Shown here one piece after another: positions 37,401-40,151 of a DNA stretch of 40,151 nt; position 1 is the first letter of the stretch; each line of letters opens with the position of its first letter. Below the pieces are notes generated by a model. It was not told the origin of the DNA and searched no databases. It saw only the letters and a program-made list of their open reading frames with translations. The DNA is taken from contig JAUYDX010000047.1 of NCBI GenBank assembly GCA_030691625.1, positions 1-40,151 on the forward strand, written 5' to 3'. Position numbers and translations under genes: made by a program. Source of the stretch: Candidatus Omnitrophota bacterium. GTDB taxonomy: Bacteria; Omnitrophota; Gorgyraeia; Gorgyraeales; Gorgyraeaceae.

Positions 37401-40151
37401 ACAAAGAGCTGGGTAAAATATGAATATGACGCAGACGGCAGGCTTATCAGCGCCAGCGGAGAAGACTATGTATGGGGAGAGGATATATTCGGGAATTCTT
37501 ACAGGACCACCTCTACCTCCACGTATCTGATAATAGGAGGCCAGGCAAAGAAGGTAAGATCCGAATCTATTACCGAGTCAGAGACCCTGGATGGGTCAAA
37601 CAGCGCTACCACAGGGACTGTTAATTACGAATACACAGACGGCACTGAAGACCCGTCTACATTACCTTCGGCATACACAGATGAAGATGGGAATGTGCTC
37701 AAGGGGCTTTTAAAACACGCAGACGGGAGCAGCGTTACTACAGGTTCGGATGTATTTGGGAATGGCTATACCACAAGAAGTACTGATACTTATGCGATTA
37801 TAAATGGAGAAGCAAGGGTTCAAAAAAGCGTATCTAATACAGAAAGCCAGACCATATCAGGCGCGTTGAATAAGACCACGTCCACTATTGAATATCTCTA
37901 CGCGGATGGCACAGAAGACCCTGATTCTCTTCCCGCGGAATGCATTAATGAGGACGGCAAAATAATTGTCGGCTCATTAAAAGGCGCCAATGGCCTTGTG
38001 CAGTCTTCCTCAGAAGATGTATTTGGCAATGCCTACACCACCACCACAATAGATACCTACGGGATACTGGCAGGCAGGGCAAAGGTCCTGCAGTCTAATT
38101 CAATAACAAAATCCGTGTCCCTTGATGGCCTTATAAATACCAATACAGGCCGCATTGAGTATGAATACAGCGTAACTGAAGATCCTTATGTGAACCCTGA
38201 GACAGGGAGATCCGGCATAGGGGTTTTGGTTGGCGCAAAGGGCGGAAATATTGTAGAAGGCGAAGACGTATTTGGAAACAAATATTTCACCACCACCACA
38301 AATACCTATACCATGAGCATGAGCGGCCAGGCAAAGGTACTGGAAGCTGTTTCCCTGACCGAATCAGTTAATATAGACGGCTCTATAAGAAGGGATGAGA
38401 ATTTTATAACCTATCACTATACAGACGGCACAGAAGACCCGGCAACGCTTGGACCTGAATATTTTGACAAAGACGGCAATATAATAATAGGCATTTTAAA
38501 ATCAGCTGAAGGCCATGGCCAGACAACAGGCGAGGACGCATTTGGCAATAGATACACTACAGTAAGCGCCAATAGATATATCTACAGGAAAGGCGAGGTG
38601 TTTGTTGAGGGGGTGGACAGCGTTACAACCGGCAGAGACCTTTTTGGCAATTCTTATACAACCACAACCTGGATGGATTATTCTTTCGGCAGTCTTAAGA
38701 AGGGTGAAAAAGGCGCTCTCAGAGACGCTGATTTTGTGATATCCGGGATTGGCGCAAAAGGAGGCGGATCTGTAACTGTAGGCAGGGATCTGTTCGGAGC
38801 AGAATACAATACCGCAGTTACCAACACATATATATTTAATAAGGGACAGTTGTATGTTAACAAAGTGGACAGTCTGACAAAAGGGTCTGACGCATTTGGT
38901 TCCAGCTACACATCAATAGGTTTTGTTGAATATCTATACAGCAGCCTTAAAAAAGGAGAAAAAGGCGCGCTAAGGGATGCTGATTTTATATTGATAGACG
39001 CCAGAGGCGGAAATGAAAATACATCCATAGATGTATTTGGGTCGAATTCCATTACCACTACCACAAATACCTATATCTATAATAAAGGCCAGGTTTATGT
39101 GCTTGTCTCAGACAGCGTGACTACTGGTTCAGATTTGTTTGGGTATAGCTATGCTACCACAGGGTCTATTAATTACAGCTATGGCCAGTTATTAAAAGGC
39201 GAAAACGGCGCTCTCAGGAACGCGGAGTTTGCGATAAAAGAAGCCGCAGGCGGGTCTAGTAACGTAACCCATAATGTATTCGGCGAATTAACCACCAGCG
39301 TAACGACAAATATATACAAAATAGTAAAGGGCCAGTCATTAATAGATACCTCAGTGGTTGTTACAAGCGGCACAAATCTATTTGGAGAGTCATATGTTAC
39401 CACAACCATCACGAAATATACGTATCATGAAACCCCTGAAGGGCCTAACAAGGCGTATGGGGAGCTAAAAGACGCGATAACAGAGTCTAATACCGAAGGC
39501 AGTGATGTATGGGGCTCAAGTTATGCCACTATATCCACATCCTATTATACGAATATAAACAACAGGGCGCTTGTATCAAAGGTTATGGCTCAGACCACAG
39601 GCGAGAATCTGTTTGGAGAAAGCTACACAACAGAATCTATTACTGAATATTTCTATTATGATGGAAAAACAGGGCCTGATAAGGTATATGGCGAGATCAG
39701 GGATGCTAGAAGCGTCAACATAACAACAGGCCTTGATGTTTGGGGTTCAAGTTACCAGACCACATCCACAACCAAATTTATAATAATAAAGAATAAACCC
39801 CTGCAACAGGAAGTTACAGCTGTGACAGCAGGCTCTAACCTGTTTGGAGAAAGCTACACTACATATTCCACTACCACCTACACCTATAAAGATACTGAAG
39901 GCGGAGACGCCAAGGAAACTAGCCTTGGCCAATTGGCCAGTACCGCGAGTAATAGCGTTACTAACGGCACCGACGTCTGGGGCGCCACATACACGACTAC
40001 ATCCGAGACCAAGTTCACCCAGATAAATAACAGGCCTTTTGCTGAAAAAGTCACAGCCGTTACAACCGGCACAAACCTCTTCGGCGAAAGCTACACCACA
40101 TACTCAACCACCACCTACGCCTATAATGACAAAGGAGAGATACTCTCTACC
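31494..40151 (+). CDS. Giant secreted repeat protein with two C39-like peptidase domains (3' end outside window)
   Basis: An ORF of at least 2886 codons, open to the window edge and absent from the ORF track because it has no stop here. GGGGGCGAGG precedes ATG 31494. A signal peptide ends at AYDIAWA. Residues to about 600 hold YD/RHS-like repeats (VEYTYDSRNLL, EDLFGN). A C39-like papain-fold module follows with Cys638 (LINCAINAV), His725 (HVGGDHYIVI) and Asp742. A Trp-rich stretch and a long beta-rich region come next. A second C39-like module has Cys1751 (LINCAV), His1837 (HVGGDHAVVV) and an acid at 1853/1855. From about residue 1990 tandem repeats carry D(L/V)(F/W)G.SYTT. It is probably a cell-surface or released protein; whether the peptidases process it is unknown. 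It is controlled by the c-di-GMP riboswitch. Confidence 0.9.
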   Translation, partial: MLDWQNKKWIKVIACVLVITFLAYDIAWATDFSPIALHSAIPGTPGIFPKITSFISEKIFKKTDKTKKPEETEISFRSQLVPSKKYEERSGFLRLEAVRDMIKRQMDEMQRRQQIEQERVNRYIIDSDINKGLYIDAVEKAQEAQSINQQIMKARGETMGAAAATSEFNYVMNKDGSKVNYIDGLPSSIENEQMADSYGYVSIKNTKNMKYNSSRLLTSYDAEVIDPKGNITKINWYDAVYSPDSVWWADSTTKAGKYMLSYKEIITDPQGTVIQREWSTAKENYDSLKRPMTYRETIKDAIGNTISTSDWSNGIYDGDKLKSYHQVTKDAYGNVSTLDWEAEYNNFGYIKKSSSKEKLEKRDHSTSFTESATTYDYDSNGTLNTASGTSAITGEDEYGNRNTGTTTQHYETINGQVKLTKNLSIVDYENIDGSTAHSESVVEYTYDSRNLLIGAEGITGTTGKNIFGNGYKTITTDTYEIIASQARRVHSVSISDEEDLFGSNTHSETINDYKYDAKTGDLISATGYTDTLSEDLFGNQSVTRTDHIYQIINGEARMIGSETRGDLVNPGSEMGQIISGIQDFLESYAALATPEAKQAKLQEAGLAGLGLKLADLTTAGALKIAVWLFRASTNLINCAINAVYNILSKLGITVTKKELIQKAVLIDVLSGVITPENASGDLMLSMYSMVKAAQAKGITLYGANVTIEQLKSIGKPVIAHVGGDHYIVIKSVGDSQITYIQDNEEKIMGLAEFLSVWEGNIATQDVPSGVTAMNEEALKAITGAEAQYRLPRPKKPTDPATGVNPPQWSAPEDSVKPKDAKSSQWEDVSGWEWQCEWNDSEDQWEWKSVYVEKAKISWQKDGKNYYQIFGKNRENKWEAITNTEGKPTGPAYNSDYNNSRPPDGRAFRPPPLDEKREMKVKIKDGIYVTFRYSKSVPVIDIEGKVAYFTYYLVFTDPVTNNDQEVEWVDSSSWEWEKIDGEWMSVWKERAMISWAQSNGPDKEENRYSKTFEENSDASGWVISEGTNGFGGFLKEIIEVKGDPNGRHVAQWSDDGQSGFELFRKGEPNTGSYYLYYLTWNYKDGKREESLTIIEGFNIYMKSQNDKGTTVTEAERNQNASGVNWANIWNNNTETKSVMLAKIKREGNYYHIDGESVMYEGLLTVIVSLKREIGKDEAGVLDRKAYFIRNDSFVDWPELVKQLKDNISAKFVYDELGMGLFAKVVLSRKTGGDGDFKFTIDLDELWEYPEKEGDEFIFKFIQNGTSKTYTAGSMTLDYTTGYIVRDEDGNIVEDHTSIDREIADIKAVVTITWVDEEGKPVKAGESPRGYKIRVTIQSPSIEQGFDPSEPDENGNVTETINHKIVYNETSFEFTIDIDVENMSSGTDLSMDAGKLYQEFLKDKTDEYNKQNNESLTVEQWLDKNPLYKNPALRAVFDQKIKLIKGKNAGEWIPEITRTYKDGATTIGTMKLTTMKLHTLSKELNDLKSTATYKENLAFMPESLLIKDMKIATNGVLDYTYEISSDGVISGAELLPNNTTPAIDTNPPEPLVRTTEPSAAGALGVFSPLGLSSLLRGQTVISFDSGNNVESIVMPDRSGNIVKYTLKSVVSENKFRMKSGSLNIPDIILTLDKEGNIAIEAVDSGNPPILIQLADGKAIGQARGAETEGVYEISQDISGNKIMLIDFQAKELKEEKSIKTATSIIEAIKKFLEEKMQAIGAVPDKIRNAINTLGGVTKFLKWLTQMGTYLINCAVIAAKAVLAKAGVNLGVQEIAVDMILLDLMAGNINPRTTAILYSTFSAIEKIIKNNGVNMKTMYFTRSQLENITTPVIAHVGGDHAVVVTGVYNGEVYIIESDGKLYNVPINKFLEEWSGFMIAERAPPMTGAPDTAISIPEQIPSQGFIATPQEKLIPQAIEDRLKKASEIPSSDQKIILVTKLKEPEADLFDHSRVHESSPDVITTIGIDGSITYTKSWVKYEYDADGRLISASGEDYVWGEDIFGNSYRTTSTSTYLIIGGQAKKVRSESITESETLDGSNSATTGTVNYEYTDGTEDPSTLPSAYTDEDGNVLKGLLKHADGSSVTTGSDVFGNGYTTRSTDTYAIINGEARVQKSVSNTESQTISGALNKTTSTIEYLYADGTEDPDSLPAECINEDGKIIVGSLKGANGLVQSSSEDVFGNAYTTTTIDTYGILAGRAKVLQSNSITKSVSLDGLINTNTGRIEYEYSVTEDPYVNPETGRSGIGVLVGAKGGNIVEGEDVFGNKYFTTTTNTYTMSMSGQAKVLEAVSLTESVNIDGSIRRDENFITYHYTDGTEDPATLGPEYFDKDGNIIIGILKSAEGHGQTTGEDAFGNRYTTVSANRYIYRKGEVFVEGVDSVTTGRDLFGNSYTTTTWMDYSFGSLKKGEKGALRDADFVISGIGAKGGGSVTVGRDLFGAEYNTAVTNTYIFNKGQLYVNKVDSLTKGSDAFGSSYTSIGFVEYLYSSLKKGEKGALRDADFILIDARGGNENTSIDVFGSNSITTTTNTYIYNKGQVYVLVSDSVTTGSDLFGYSYATTGSINYSYGQLLKGENGALRNAEFAIKEAAGGSSNVTHNVFGELTTSVTTNIYKIVKGQSLIDTSVVVTSGTNLFGESYVTTTITKYTYHETPEGPNKAYGELKDAITESNTEGSDVWGSSYATISTSYYTNINNRALVSKVMAQTTGENLFGESYTTESITEYFYYDGKTGPDKVYGEIRDARSVNITTGLDVWGSSYQTTSTTKFIIIKNKPLQQEVTAVTAGSNLFGESYTTYSTTTYTYKDTEGGDAKETSLGQLASTASNSVTNGTDVWGATYTTTSETKFTQINNRPFAEKVTAVTTGTNLFGESYTTYSTTTYAYNDKGEILST
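37480..40151 (+). repeat. Coding tandem repeats in the giant protein
   Basis: The motif D(L/V/A)(F/W)G recurs at about 37480, 37747, 38015, 38263 and 38533 (period near 265 bp, 89 residues), then at 38636, 38786, 38887, 39029, 39133, 39270, 39374, 39505, 39604, 39735, 39836, 39969 and 40071. In the last part gaps alternate between about 102 and 133 bp, giving a composite unit near 235 bp (78-79 residues) with NLFGES and DVWGSS alternating. The array continues past the window edge. Confidence 0.85.

Noticed and set aside
31234-40072. Many ORFs of 60-209 codons on the minus strand and one on plus within the giant gene region
   Set aside because: They are shadows of the long plus-strand frame, which is open for 8658 bases, has a signal peptide and repeat structure; the shadows have no recognisable domains or ribosome-binding sites.
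37480-40151. DNA-level repeat array such as a CRISPR or a mobile element
   Set aside because: The repeats keep the reading frame and encode a conserved protein motif, so they are coding repeats.

Overview
The window looks like the chromosome of a diderm (Gram-negative-type) bacterium. It is rich in lipoproteins, OmpA-like and signal-peptide proteins, orphan response regulators and c-di-GMP parts, and ends in a giant secreted repeat protein with C39-like peptidase modules. That mix resembles Candidatus Omnitrophota (OP3) or a neighbouring lineage. The taxonomic guess is inference from gene style only; no rRNA or marker phylogeny is possible here.

Layout. 1-2121: the end of a 2-oxoacid:ferredoxin oxidoreductase gamma subunit, gltX, a PilZ protein and tRNA-Gln. 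2180-7330: a plus-strand run of small envelope genes (SHOCT-like lipoprotein, DUF2934, eight-EF-hand protein, thioredoxin-like protein, DUF5666-like protein, small membrane protein, lipoprotein) with two receiver-only regulators. 7380-11600: a FixL/FixJ-like pair whose kinase carries a LOV-type PAS domain without the photoactive cysteine, then a PAS histidine kinase and two more single receivers. 11600-13380: a collagen-like/OmpA lipoprotein, an entericidin and two tiny lipoproteins. 13400-22420: a tightly overlapping operon with a GtrA-glycosidase fusion, a carrier-acyltransferase, a GT4 glycosyltransferase with a C-terminal PilZ domain, two alpha/beta hydrolases and a tandem pair of DUF3108-like proteins. 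22420-26734: a secreted orphan, tRNA-Leu, and a GT2 / methyltransferase / TMTC-like membrane TPR operon. 26727-30390 (minus): FIST sensor, GAF histidine kinase and receiver-GGDEF regulator. 30500-31165: tRNA-Glu and a small membrane protein. 31224-40151: strong promoter, c-di-GMP-I riboswitch with a terminator, and a secreted ORF of at least 2886 codons that runs off the window. It is missing from the ORF track because it has no stop.

How it fits together. Two regulatory themes stand out. First, a c-di-GMP circuit: a FIST-kinase-GGDEF operon (possible maker), a PilZ protein and a PilZ-tailed glycosyltransferase (protein readers), and a riboswitch (RNA reader) whose aptamer competes with a terminator, predicting that c-di-GMP turns the giant surface protein on. 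Second, a 44-bp promoter architecture (TTATACCCAGGT.CAATTGATT, 16-bp spacer, TATAAT) recurs with fixed geometry before four transcription units (2182, 9452, 11159, 22425), three of them signalling genes. This suggests a local regulon, perhaps run by the FixJ-like regulator. A 45-bp dyad element in two inverted copies (1605 and 30438) brackets almost everything between gltX and the FIST operon.
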